Positions 23,336 to 31,421 of a DNA stretch of 64,000 bases are shown piece after piece. Source of the DNA: Pedobacter sp. SYSU D00535. GTDB lineage: Bacteria > Bacteroidota > Bacteroidia > Sphingobacteriales > Sphingobacteriaceae. Location: positions 744,001 through 808,000 of the forward strand of contig NZ_JAFEWD010000001.1 of the NCBI RefSeq assembly GCF_017355855.1, written 5' to 3'. Within the stretch, counting starts at the first letter, position 1. Each line of letters starts with the position of its first letter. Under the pieces are notes generated by a model. It saw only the letters and a program-made list of their open reading frames with translations, did no database searches and had not been told where the DNA came from. The translations under genes and the position numbers were made by a program.

Positions 23336-25837
23336 ATGACAAACGAGAAAGAAACAATCGTAGTAATTGGAAATGGTATGGTTGGTTACAAGTTTTGTGA
23401 GAAACTTGTTGCAAAAACAGATGCTTACCAGATAGTAGTTTTTGGAGACGAACCGAGGCCAGCTTACGATCGCGTTCATTTAAGTGAGTATTTCAACGGC
23501 AAGACCGGCGATGACTTACTGATGAACACACTCGAGTGGTACTCAGACAAAAAGATTAGTTTACACCTGAACGATCCGGTTCAGGAGATTGACCGACATA
23601 ACAAAACAGTCCACTCTCTTAAAGGAATCACACAATCCTACGATTACCTTATTCTAGCTACAGGCTCATCTGCATTTGTACCCGATATCCCCGGCGTAGA
23701 AAAAGAAGGGGTCTTTGTTTATAGGACCATCGAAGACCTGGAACTGATCAGCGCCTATTCGAAAAAGGCTAAAAATGGAGCCGTAATGGGAGGCGGACTT
23801 TTAGGACTGGAAGCCGCGAAGGCCCTACTCGACCTTGGAATTCAGGAAACTCACGTTATAGAGTTCGCACCCCGGCTAATGCCGAGGCAGATTGATTCGG
23901 CCGGAAGCAATATGCTTCAAATGAAACTAAGAGCGCTTGGGCTCCAAATTCATCTGAACAAGAGCACGGCACTTATCGCGGGAGATGGAAAAATTGAGGC
24001 ACTGAACTTTACAGACGACACCACACTACCAGTAGACATGCTGGTTATATCGGCGGGTATTCGCCCACGGGACGAACTCGCTAAGTTAGCAGGATTAGAA
24101 GTTGGAACAAGGGGCGGCATAGTTGTAAATGAGCACATGCAAACGTCTGATGCCAACATCTTTGCAATCGGGGAATGTGCTTTGCACAGCGGCATGATTT
24201 ATGGCTTAGTAGCACCAGGATATGAAATGGCCGAAGTAGCGATTAGCAAAATCGCCGGCGGCGACAAGCAGTTTACCGGGTTCGATATGAGCACTAAGCT
24301 AAAACTGATTGGTGTGGATGTCGCAAGCTTCGGAGATCCGTTTATCAACGAACCTGACTGCAGGACAATCGCTCTTGAGGACACCAGCAAAGGCATCTAC
24401 AAGCGGATCAACATCAGCAAGGATGGAAAAGAATTACTTGGCGGCGTGCTTATTGGCGACGCAGCAGACTACAATATGCTGCTTCAAACCGTTAAGAACA
24501 AACTTGCCCTTCCTCCAAATCCGGAAGATCTGATTCTAGGAGCACGAGGCGGAGCCGTAAATGAAGGCGCAGGAGTAATGAGCCTGCCCGACGATGCCTT
24601 AATATGTTCTTGCGAATCAGTAACGAAAGGAGACATTTGCTGCTCCGTAAAAGAAGAGGGTGTAACATCGCTGGATGGGATAAAAAAATGCACAAAAGCC
24701 GGAACCGGCTGTGGCGGCTGTATTCCGATGGTAAAGGACATCATCACCGGAGCAATGAAAGAGCAAGGCATGTACGTTAAAAACGTGCTCTGCGAACACT
24801 TTGACTACTCCAGACAAGAGCTTCTTGATCTGATTAAGATGAACAATGTCCGCAGCTATGACGAAGTCCTGGATCATTACGGCAGAGGCGATGGTTGCGA
24901 AGTATGCAAGCCAGCAGTAGCGAGCATTCTTTCAAGCCTCTGGAACGATTTGATCGTCAAACAACAACCCATTCAGGACAGTAATGACAGGTACCTGGCC
25001 AACATTCAGAAAGGCGGAACCTACTCTGTTGTACCACGCATTCCAGGAGGTGAAATTACCCCTGAAAAACTGATTGTAATTGGACAGGTAGCAAAAAAAT
25101 ACAACTTATACACCAAAATTACCGGCGGACAGCGCATTGACCTCTTCGGCGCTCACGTCAATGACCTTCCAAACATCTGGGAAGAACTGATCGACGCTGG
25201 ATTTGAAAGTGGACATGCTTATGGAAAATCGCTTAGAACCGTTAAAAGCTGTGTTGGCAGCACTTGGTGCCGCTTTGGCCTACATGACAGTGTATCTTTT
25301 GCAATAGAAGTGGAAGACCGCTACAAGGGAATACGCTCTCCGCACAAGCTAAAAGGCGGAGTAAGTGGCTGCATCCGCGAATGCGCAGAAGCACAGGCAA
25401 AAGATTTCGGGATTATTGCAACTGAAAAAGGCTGGAACCTATACATCTGCGGAAACGGAGGATCAAAGCCACAACACGCCCAGCTACTTGCCGCAGACAT
25501 CGACAAAGAAACCTGCATAAAATACCTGGACAGGTTCCTGATGTTCTACATCAAAACAGCAGACCCGCTGGCGAGAACAGCAACCTGGCTGAACAAAATG
25601 GAAGGCGGAATGAGCTACCTTAAAAACGTGATCATTAACGATAGTCTCGGAATTTGCGAACAACTGGAAGAAGAAATACAAGGCTTGATTGACACGTACC
25701 ACTGTGAATGGGCTGAAGTTGTTAGAAATCCGGAGCTAAGAAAGCGCTTCAGCCATTTTGTAAACGCACCTGAAGAGAAAGATCCAACAGTAGCGTTTGC
25801 CCCTATGCGTGAACAAGTGAAAGCTAAAGAATGGTAA
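23336..25837 (+). CDS. nirB: Assimilatory nitrite reductase [NAD(P)H], large subunit
   Basis: Reduces nitrite to ammonium with NAD(P)H. Domain order in the 833 residues: N-terminal FAD/NAD(P)-binding flavoprotein (VVIGNGMVGYKF near residue 9, second dinucleotide motif MGGGLLGLEAAK near 150); two BFD-like [2Fe-2S] units (CSCESV ... CGGC near 425; CEVC near 520); nitrite/sulfite reductase ferredoxin-like half; siroheme/[4Fe-4S] domain with the ligand motifs CVGSTWC (about 638) and CIREC (about 678). ATG 23336 is chosen over an upstream frame opening at 23228, which would pass through the promoter and the leader hairpin. First gene of nirB-nirD. Confidence 0.95.
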   Translation: MTNEKETIVVIGNGMVGYKFCEKLVAKTDAYQIVVFGDEPRPAYDRVHLSEYFNGKTGDDLLMNTLEWYSDKKISLHLNDPVQEIDRHNKTVHSLKGITQSYDYLILATGSSAFVPDIPGVEKEGVFVYRTIEDLELISAYSKKAKNGAVMGGGLLGLEAAKALLDLGIQETHVIEFAPRLMPRQIDSAGSNMLQMKLRALGLQIHLNKSTALIAGDGKIEALNFTDDTTLPVDMLVISAGIRPRDELAKLAGLEVGTRGGIVVNEHMQTSDANIFAIGECALHSGMIYGLVAPGYEMAEVAISKIAGGDKQFTGFDMSTKLKLIGVDVASFGDPFINEPDCRTIALEDTSKGIYKRINISKDGKELLGGVLIGDAADYNMLLQTVKNKLALPPNPEDLILGARGGAVNEGAGVMSLPDDALICSCESVTKGDICCSVKEEGVTSLDGIKKCTKAGTGCGGCIPMVKDIITGAMKEQGMYVKNVLCEHFDYSRQELLDLIKMNNVRSYDEVLDHYGRGDGCEVCKPAVASILSSLWNDLIVKQQPIQDSNDRYLANIQKGGTYSVVPRIPGGEITPEKLIVIGQVAKKYNLYTKITGGQRIDLFGAHVNDLPNIWEELIDAGFESGHAYGKSLRTVKSCVGSTWCRFGLHDSVSFAIEVEDRYKGIRSPHKLKGGVSGCIRECAEAQAKDFGIIATEKGWNLYICGNGGSKPQHAQLLAADIDKETCIKYLDRFLMFYIKTADPLARTATWLNKMEGGMSYLKNVIINDSLGICEQLEEEIQGLIDTYHCEWAEVVRNPELRKRFSHFVNAPEEKDPTVAFAPMREQVKAKEW

Positions 25838-25879
25838 AAGTATTTTGAACCTCAGTTTAACCCTTAAAAAAATTTGGTG

Positions 25880-26248
25880 ATGGAAATAGAATTAGCAACA
25901 GATCTGAAGTGGATATTAGCATGCAGCACCCTTGATGTTCCTGAGAACGGAGGTGCGTGTATAAAACACGAAGATGAACAGATAGCAATTTTCAATTTCA
26001 GCAGAAGAAACGAGTGGTTCGCCACTCAAAACCTATGCCCTCATAAACAGCAAATGGTTTTATCAAGAGGCATGATTGGCAGCACTGGAGATACTTGCGA
26101 ACCTAAAGTGGCCTGCCCCTTTCACAAGAAAACGTTTTCTTTAGTTACCGGCGAATGTCTAAGCGGAGACGAAGAATATGAAATAAAGACCTACCCCGTT
26201 AAAGTAATCGGCGATAAAGTCTACGTGGGGATAAGATCAACAACTTAA
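25880..26248 (+). CDS. nirD: Nitrite reductase [NAD(P)H], small subunit (Rieske-like)
   Basis: Small partner of NirB with a Rieske fold. Both ligand pairs of a true Rieske [2Fe-2S] centre are visible, CPH (in NLCPHKQQM) and CPFH (in VACPFHKKTF), whereas some NirD proteins lack them. TTG, GTG and ATG lie side by side at 25874-25882; the ATG at 25880 is chosen, giving 122 residues. It follows nirB by 42 bases and ends at a strong terminator. Confidence 0.93.
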   Translation: MEIELATDLKWILACSTLDVPENGGACIKHEDEQIAIFNFSRRNEWFATQNLCPHKQQMVLSRGMIGSTGDTCEPKVACPFHKKTFSLVTGECLSGDEEYEIKTYPVKVIGDKVYVGIRSTT

Positions 26249-26276
26249 AAAAAAGTTGCTGTTGTTAAATATCGTT

Positions 26277-26307
26277 TCCCGGCAGCAATGCCGGGATTTT
26301 TGTTTTT
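26277..26307 (+). terminator. Intrinsic terminator after nirBD
   Basis: Perfect 8-bp stem TCCCGGCA (26277-26284) / TGCCGGGA (26289-26296), GCAA loop, T-rich tail. Confidence 0.92.
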
Positions 26308-26359
26308 AGAAAGGCACTAACAAAAGACCAGCAACAAAAGCAAAAGCAATTTTCAGTTA

Positions 26360-26367
26360 TATCTTTG
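26360..26367 (+). promoter_or_regulatory. TAnnTTTG promoter box for moaCB-moeA
   Basis: TATCTTTG, 24 bases before the ATG at 26391. It shows that this unit is transcribed separately from nirBD. Confidence 0.7.
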
Positions 26368-26390
26368 CGTAAAGAAAGAAATTAGAATCC

Positions 26391-27341
26391 ATGAGGGATA
26401 TCGCACACAAACAAATAACGCTGCGGACGGCAAAAGCTACGGGAATCATTTTTTGCTCTGCCGAAACAATTGAGAGGATCAAGAACAATGGCTTACCGAA
26501 AGGAAACTTGTTTGATGTAGCGCGGGCAGCAGGGTTTATTGGTGCTAAACTTACCCCTCAACTACTTCCTCATTGCCATCCGGTTACCATTGATGGCATG
26601 GAGATTAGCTTTGATTTTCTAAGCCAGGAAAAGCACGCAGAACTTTTTCCTGATGCTGTTTTTTCTCGAATTGGGATCGTAATTTCAGGCGAAGCCAAAT
26701 CTATAGGCAGAACCGGGATTGAAATGGAAATGCTTACGGCAGTAAGCGTAGCTGCTCTGGAGATCTACGACATGCTTAAACCCGTCGACACCACACTCGA
26801 AATTGGACATATTCGACTTTTAGAAAAAAAAGGCGGTAAGAGCGATCGAAAAAAATACTTCAGCACCTCCCCTGTTTGCGCTGTGCTTGTTTGTTCTGAC
26901 TCTTGCGCCGAGGGAAAAAGGGAAGATCGGAGCGGACAACTGATCAAACAAATGCTCGAAAACATCAAGGCCGAGGTTAAATACTACAAAATCCTACCTG
27001 ACGATAAAGAACAAATCCAATCACAAATCAAAGAATGGGTTACTGAGGATGTACATTTTATTTTCACAACGGGCGGCACGGGACTAGGTCCCCGCGACAA
27101 CACAGTTGGTGCTGTAAAGGAAATTTTGGAACGTGACGCGGATGGAATCACGGAGGCCATGCGGAATTTCGGACAAATGCGTACCCCTTTAGCGATGATG
27201 AGCCGTGGCGTTGCGGGATCTATTGCTCAAAGTCTTATTGTCACCCTTCCGGGAAGCACTGACGGAGCACGTGAGTCGCTCGAAGCCATCCTTCCTGCAG
27301 TTTTTCACGCCCGGAAGATGATGAAAGGCGGGGGACATTGA
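26391..27341 (+). CDS. moaCB: Bifunctional MoaC-MoaB (cyclic pyranopterin synthase / molybdopterin adenylyltransferase)
   Basis: Fusion of two molybdenum-cofactor enzymes. Residues 1-150 are MoaC, which makes cyclic pyranopterin monophosphate, with LLPHCHPVTIDG and GRTGIEMEMLTAVSVAALEI. Residues 160-316 are a MoaB/MogA domain, which adenylates molybdopterin, with TTGGTGLGPRDNT and VTLPGSTDGARES. The combined 316-residue form is common in Bacteroidota. It precedes moeA by 27 bases. Confidence 0.93.
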   Translation: MRDIAHKQITLRTAKATGIIFCSAETIERIKNNGLPKGNLFDVARAAGFIGAKLTPQLLPHCHPVTIDGMEISFDFLSQEKHAELFPDAVFSRIGIVISGEAKSIGRTGIEMEMLTAVSVAALEIYDMLKPVDTTLEIGHIRLLEKKGGKSDRKKYFSTSPVCAVLVCSDSCAEGKREDRSGQLIKQMLENIKAEVKYYKILPDDKEQIQSQIKEWVTEDVHFIFTTGGTGLGPRDNTVGAVKEILERDADGITEAMRNFGQMRTPLAMMSRGVAGSIAQSLIVTLPGSTDGARESLEAILPAVFHARKMMKGGGH

Positions 27342-27368
27342 AACAAATTATCTTAAAAGAAACAAACA

Positions 27369-28559
27369 GTGACCGACTTCCACGAAGCACAAGAGACCGT
27401 AATATCTAAAGCCCGTTCTTTTGGGAGCGAAACTATTAATCTGGAAGATGCAGACGGTCGTGTTCTGGCGGAAGATGTTTTTGCTGATCGAAATTACCCA
27501 CCCTTCAATCGCGCAGCAATGGACGGCTTCGCGATCAAATACTCTGACTGGGTAGCAGGCAAACGGAAATTCGGGATACAGGAGCTAATTTTTGCGGGAG
27601 AACAAGCAAAAACTTCCCTTTCCTCGGGGAATGCTTATAAAATAATGACTGGCGCATCTGTTCCTGAATCTGCAGACCTCGTAATCCGCCGGGAGGATGC
27701 CTTGGAAAAGAACGTACAAGAGGTAAGTTTCAACTTGACACAAGTTGTCCCTTTTCAAAATATAGCCAGACAGGGGGAAGATTTAACAGCGGGTGCTCTC
27801 GCCATAACTGCTGGCACAATTTGCAATCCCGCAGTAATAAGCACGCTGGCCACCTTAGGAAAATCGTCTATAAGAGTAGCAAAACTCCCCAGAGTTGCCC
27901 TATTTACCACAGGCGACGAGGTCAAACCCATAGACTCAGAGTTAAGCCCTGTCGAAATCCGGAACAGCAATCAATGGCTGATAAAATCATTGTTGAAGAC
28001 TTGGTTGATAAAGCCGCAAAAGATTCAACATATCGCTGACGAAATGAGCGCCCTAAAAGAAACTATCGCTACTGCCATTAATTTTGATATCATTATTATG
28101 TGCGGGGGAGTATCTGCGGGCGACGCAGATTTTGTTCCTGATGCATTAACAGCGCTGGGAGTCCAAAAACTGTTTCATAAGGTAGCGATAAAGCCTGGAA
28201 AGCCGGTTTGGTGCGGACTGCTTCCCCATGGCGGAATTGTCTTCGCACTACCGGGAAACCCTTTCTCCTGCTTAGTGAATTTCAAGTTACTGATTGAACC
28301 CTACCTCCGGTCGTCTTTCGGCCTCGAGCCCTTAAATACTCGAATTCTTCCATTTGAGGGTCAGCGCAAAAGGAAATCTAATTTAGATGAATTTTTTCCA
28401 GCAAAAATCAAGGGATTTCCGTCACGCTTAACACCAACAGAGATTAATGGATCGGGAGACATCCGGCTAGGCATCGGCGCTGAAGCTTTGGCCTGTCATT
28501 CAAAAAAACATCCCGAACTTGAATCCGGGATGCTCGTCGAATACTATCCTCTCCACTAA
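27369..28559 (+). CDS. moeA: Molybdopterin molybdotransferase
   Basis: Inserts molybdate into adenylated molybdopterin. The GTG start at 27369 gives a 396-residue protein beginning MTDFHEAQETVISKARSF. Landmarks: FNRAAMDGFAI, IMTGASVPESAD, CGGVSAGDADF, KPGKPVWCG and ALPGNPFSCLVNF. Its stop abuts the stop of the converging Crp/Fnr gene, and its last 60 bases also encode that gene's terminator on the other strand. Confidence 0.94.
   Translation: MTDFHEAQETVISKARSFGSETINLEDADGRVLAEDVFADRNYPPFNRAAMDGFAIKYSDWVAGKRKFGIQELIFAGEQAKTSLSSGNAYKIMTGASVPESADLVIRREDALEKNVQEVSFNLTQVVPFQNIARQGEDLTAGALAITAGTICNPAVISTLATLGKSSIRVAKLPRVALFTTGDEVKPIDSELSPVEIRNSNQWLIKSLLKTWLIKPQKIQHIADEMSALKETIATAINFDIIIMCGGVSAGDADFVPDALTALGVQKLFHKVAIKPGKPVWCGLLPHGGIVFALPGNPFSCLVNFKLLIEPYLRSSFGLEPLNTRILPFEGQRKRKSNLDEFFPAKIKGFPSRLTPTEINGSGDIRLGIGAEALACHSKKHPELESGMLVEYYPLH
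28502..28532 (-). terminator. Terminator of the Crp/Fnr gene, lying inside moeA
   Basis: On the minus strand a stem CATCCCG (28532-28526) / CGGGATG (28515-28509) is followed directly by seven T (28508-28502). It lies about 28 bases beyond the regulator's stop codon and wholly within moeA coding sequence. Confidence 0.75.
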
Positions 28560-29285
28560 TTAGAAAACAGGAACAGGAGTATCAGCGATAGAAAAGTCAA
28601 CATCCTGGGTCAACATCAACAGCCTATTCTCGTCGATGATTTTAATATCTTTACCTCTTGTCTCAATGGCCTTCTCCCCAAGCAATTCATTTATAGTACG
28701 AAATACAGTTTCATAAGTAGCCCCGGCGTAAGAAGCAAGATCCTGCCGGGTCAGCTCAAGGCCTATAAACCCATCATCGGTAAGCCCAAACTTTTCTTTT
28801 AGCGTTAGCAACGCCTGAGCTACCCTACCCTTCACCGGCATATGAGCTAAATTACGCATCTTCCTTTCAGACTCCTGCAGTTCATCAGCAAAAAACATCA
28901 TTAGCTTATAAGTAAGTTCGTGATTCACTTTTAGAGTCGCTTCAAAAAAATCTATCGGAATAAAACACACTACACCATTCTCTAGTGCTGTACCGGAAAC
29001 CGGGTAATATAGATTTGTACCAAGCCCGCGATGACCGACAATCGCACCCTCCTGCGCAAAGCGAATGATCAGCTCTTTCTCTGGCCCCCATTTTTTGTGA
29101 ACTTTCACACTTCCCTCGTGGACAAAATAAACCCCGGTTACCGGTTCTCCCTCCCGAAATATGACTTCTCCCTTTTTTACATTATAATTTACCCGATGCA
29201 AACTCAGCGCCGGATGCCACTCTCTTAAACATGATTTACACAGAAAACATCGATTAAGATCACATTGACTTTTACTCCTCTTCAT
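28560..29285 (-). CDS. Crp/Fnr-family regulator with an N-terminal four-cysteine cluster
   Basis: Cyclic-nucleotide-fold transcription factor of 241 residues. Cysteines at about positions 8, 13, 16 and 19 (CDLNRCFLCKSC) form a Cx4Cx2Cx2C cluster of the kind that can hold an iron-sulfur centre, as in oxygen-sensing FNR. The sensor domain follows (VKKGEVIFREGEPVTGVYFV). The helix-turn-helix reads LTRQDLASYAGATYETVFRT, with the E-T-V-x-R recognition residues expected for a TGA...TCA site. The ATG at 29285 is preferred to a 57-codon upstream extension with no family sequence. It lies between the two nitrate-pathway transcription units and is the best candidate for their regulator. Confidence 0.88.
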   Translation of the reverse strand: MKRSKSQCDLNRCFLCKSCLREWHPALSLHRVNYNVKKGEVIFREGEPVTGVYFVHEGSVKVHKKWGPEKELIIRFAQEGAIVGHRGLGTNLYYPVSGTALENGVVCFIPIDFFEATLKVNHELTYKLMMFFADELQESERKMRNLAHMPVKGRVAQALLTLKEKFGLTDDGFIGLELTRQDLASYAGATYETVFRTINELLGEKAIETRGKDIKIIDENRLLMLTQDVDFSIADTPVPVF

Positions 29286-29784
29286 AGCAACATTCTTATT
29301 TTTTAAATAAACGCGAAACAACAAAAGAGAAAAACGAGGGAAACAAAACGATGTGCAACAAAAAAAATCGCCTAAAAATACATTAAAATAAAGCAAAGAC
29401 GACAATGACAAGCAAAATAAAGCCATGAACCTTAAAAAAACGAAGTAAAACTTCAAAAAATCGGCCTCAATCCGAATAAAAACAGCTAAAATTTCTTACA
29501 ACTTTCTTCAGACACCAAAAAAATAACACTATTTCCTATTAAAGAAGTGTCAAAATGAAGCTATCTAGCAATTATATCTTTATTAAAATCAAAATTTGCA
29601 GCCATTTTCATTAAATAAATCATATTAATTCACTTTTTCTCGTGATAAAATTGACATTAAGTATTAATTACAATAACTTTATCACATTCAAAAAGAGAAA
29701 AACAAGCAGAAAAATCAAAAACGATACTAAAAATGATAAAAAGGAGAAGAATTTGAGGTAGAAAAACTTAAAAACCATAAAAAA
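29286..29784. other. AT-rich divergent control region of the regulator and the long nitrate operon
   Basis: About 500 bases without a gene. It contains the shared blocks CAGCCATTTT (29599-29608) and TTTCTCGT (29636-29643), the inverted repeat at 29642-29685, and the first copy of a 14-base repeat, AACTTAAAAACCAT (29765-29778). The only plus-strand -7-like box is TAACTTTA (29674-29681), one mismatch from consensus; no FNR-like palindrome like that at nirB is seen. Confidence 0.6.
29642..29685. repeat. 8-bp inverted repeat in the nitrate operon control region
   Basis: GTGATAAA (29642-29649) and its complement TTTATCAC (29678-29685), with a 28-base spacer. The right arm overlaps the -7-like box TAACTTTA. 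It may be a binding site for a dimeric or looping regulator. Confidence 0.5.
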
Positions 29785-29852
29785 CCCCGAATGGAGGTCG
29801 CAGTCCAGCCGGGGCATAAAGTTTCAAGTGCTTTAACAAACTTAAAAACCAT
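29785..29852 (+). promoter_or_regulatory. Conserved leader hairpin plus tail, copy B (long nitrate operon)
   Basis: CCCCG (29785-29789) pairs with CGGGG (29810-29814), and TGGA (29792-29795) pairs with TCCA (29804-29807), leaving GGTCGCAG (29796-29803) in the loop. After 24 bases follows GTGCTTTAACAAA (29828-29840), then AACTTAAAAACCAT (29839-29852), ending 4 bases before the ATG. The loop and tail match copy A at nirB while the stems differ in sequence but keep pairing. Confidence 0.58.
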
Positions 29853-29856
29853 TCAA

Positions 29857-31404
29857 ATGTACAAAAAACTTATCACTCACAAATCCAAAGTGAAAGTTGT
29901 GAGCGGGATGTCGCTACTGCTCACTATTTCATCTACAACACTTGGCCAGGTTGCAATCGACGGACAACTTCGTGGTCGTGGGGAAGTTAGAAACGGCACA
30001 GGAACCCTCAGGCCTGTCACTTACGATGCCGCTGCTTTCATTTCGCAACGAACCCGCCTTAACTTCAACTACAAGTGGACAAGATTGAACTTTAGAGCAT
30101 CGATTCAAGATGTAAGAGTGTGGGGACAGGATGCTTCGACCATCAGTATGGCCGACGGGAACAGACTCACGGTCCACGAAGCTTGGGCAGACGTTATCCT
30201 ATCAAACAAAAAAGACTCAACCTTCAAGAGCTCTCCTTTTGAATTTTTAAGTACAAAACTTGGTAGGCAGGAAATTGTGTATGATGACGCCCGCCTTCTA
30301 GGCAACCTGGACTGGCTGCAGCAAGGTCGCCGGCATGACGCGGTTATTCTGAAATTAGTGCAAAAGGGGTGGCAAATAGATTTAGGAGCAGCTTTCAATC
30401 AAAACACCGACGCATTCAACTACAACGGCACGTATTATACTCCGGCAAACATCAACGCTACCGTCAAAGACAGCAAGGGCAATTTGGTTAACACGCCGAC
30501 TGGACTCATTCCCCTTGTAAATGCCAGCGGATTGAGTTCAAAAAATGGAAGCCCCGCTTTTAATGGCCCCATATCTACCAATGCAGCCACCCAGAATTAC
30601 AAGAGCTTCGAGTATCTATACGTGGCCAAAGGCTTTAATAAGCTGAAACTTTCCGGATTGTTTTTCATGGATCAATTCGCCAAGTACAGATTAGACTCGG
30701 TAGCAAATAGCGCTGGTTCAGACGCGGCCTATGTTTACGGCAGAAGATTCAATCAAAAAGGCACTAATAATCGATTTACAACAGGTTTATTTCTCACGGC
30801 TCCAATTGGTAGCAAAACACAATGGATGTTAAACGCAAGTGCCTACTACCAAGGTGGAAAAGACCGCGACGGACTCGATCTGAGTGCCTACATGGCTACC
30901 TTTTCTATAGGATACAACAGAGCACTTTTCAACTACAGTATCGGACTTGATTATCTATCGGGCAACGATGCTTCCACACCCACTACTGAGAACCGCCGGT
31001 TTGATCCCCTTTACGGGACGCCGCATAAGTTCTGGGGGCTGATGGATTACTTCTATGCGGGAACAGGAGCGCCTGTAGGCGGACTTAGTAACCCTTTTGC
31101 AAAGATCAAGTACAGCAGCAAAAACAAGCGCTTTGTTTCCAATCTGGACTACCATTATTTCGCCTTTGCGAATGACAGACTAGATGCAGCGGGAAATCCT
31201 TTGAAAGCCTATCTGGGTAGTGAGATCGACTTTATCAATTCCTACACACTCAACAAGATCACCGCAGTAGAATTAGGTCTGGCTTATCTGGCTGCAACCA
31301 GAAGCATGGAATATGCAAAAGGCGTAACCCCGAACTCCACCAAGCTAAACAATACCTGGGCTTATCTTCAAATAAACATCAAACCCGACTTCCTTTCAAA
31401 ATAA
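29857..31404 (+). CDS. Outer-membrane beta-barrel (alginate-export-like porin)
   Basis: Predicted outer-membrane channel, first gene of the long nitrate operon. Signal-like N-terminus (MYKKLITHKSKVKVVSGMSL ... TTLGQ, cleavage about residue 31), then alternating beta-strand sequence and a C-terminal strand ending LQINIKPDFLSK. The opening RGRGEVRNGTG and TKLGRQEIVYDDARLLGNLDW resemble the alginate-export family (Alginate_exp). Given its place next to NrtABC, it probably passes nitrate or nitrite through the outer membrane, which is inference. ATG 29857 gives 515 residues; an earlier ATG (29791) would lie in the leader hairpin. Confidence 0.75.
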   Translation: MYKKLITHKSKVKVVSGMSLLLTISSTTLGQVAIDGQLRGRGEVRNGTGTLRPVTYDAAAFISQRTRLNFNYKWTRLNFRASIQDVRVWGQDASTISMADGNRLTVHEAWADVILSNKKDSTFKSSPFEFLSTKLGRQEIVYDDARLLGNLDWLQQGRRHDAVILKLVQKGWQIDLGAAFNQNTDAFNYNGTYYTPANINATVKDSKGNLVNTPTGLIPLVNASGLSSKNGSPAFNGPISTNAATQNYKSFEYLYVAKGFNKLKLSGLFFMDQFAKYRLDSVANSAGSDAAYVYGRRFNQKGTNNRFTTGLFLTAPIGSKTQWMLNASAYYQGGKDRDGLDLSAYMATFSIGYNRALFNYSIGLDYLSGNDASTPTTENRRFDPLYGTPHKFWGLMDYFYAGTGAPVGGLSNPFAKIKYSSKNKRFVSNLDYHYFAFANDRLDAAGNPLKAYLGSEIDFINSYTLNKITAVELGLAYLAATRSMEYAKGVTPNSTKLNNTWAYLQINIKPDFLSK

Positions 31405-31421
31405 TCTAAAACCCACCCGAT

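Noticed and set aside
24484-24771. Long open frames antisense to nirB
   Set aside because: They are opposite a strongly conserved coding region and have no promoter or family sequence.
29285-29456. N-terminal extension of the Crp/Fnr gene
   Set aside because: The extra residues are a hydrophobic run from A/T-rich intergenic DNA and carry no family sequence; ATG 29285 starts right before the cysteine cluster.
29791-29856. Earlier ATG for the outer-membrane barrel
   Set aside because: The codon lies inside the conserved hairpin, and the added residues do not look like a signal peptide.
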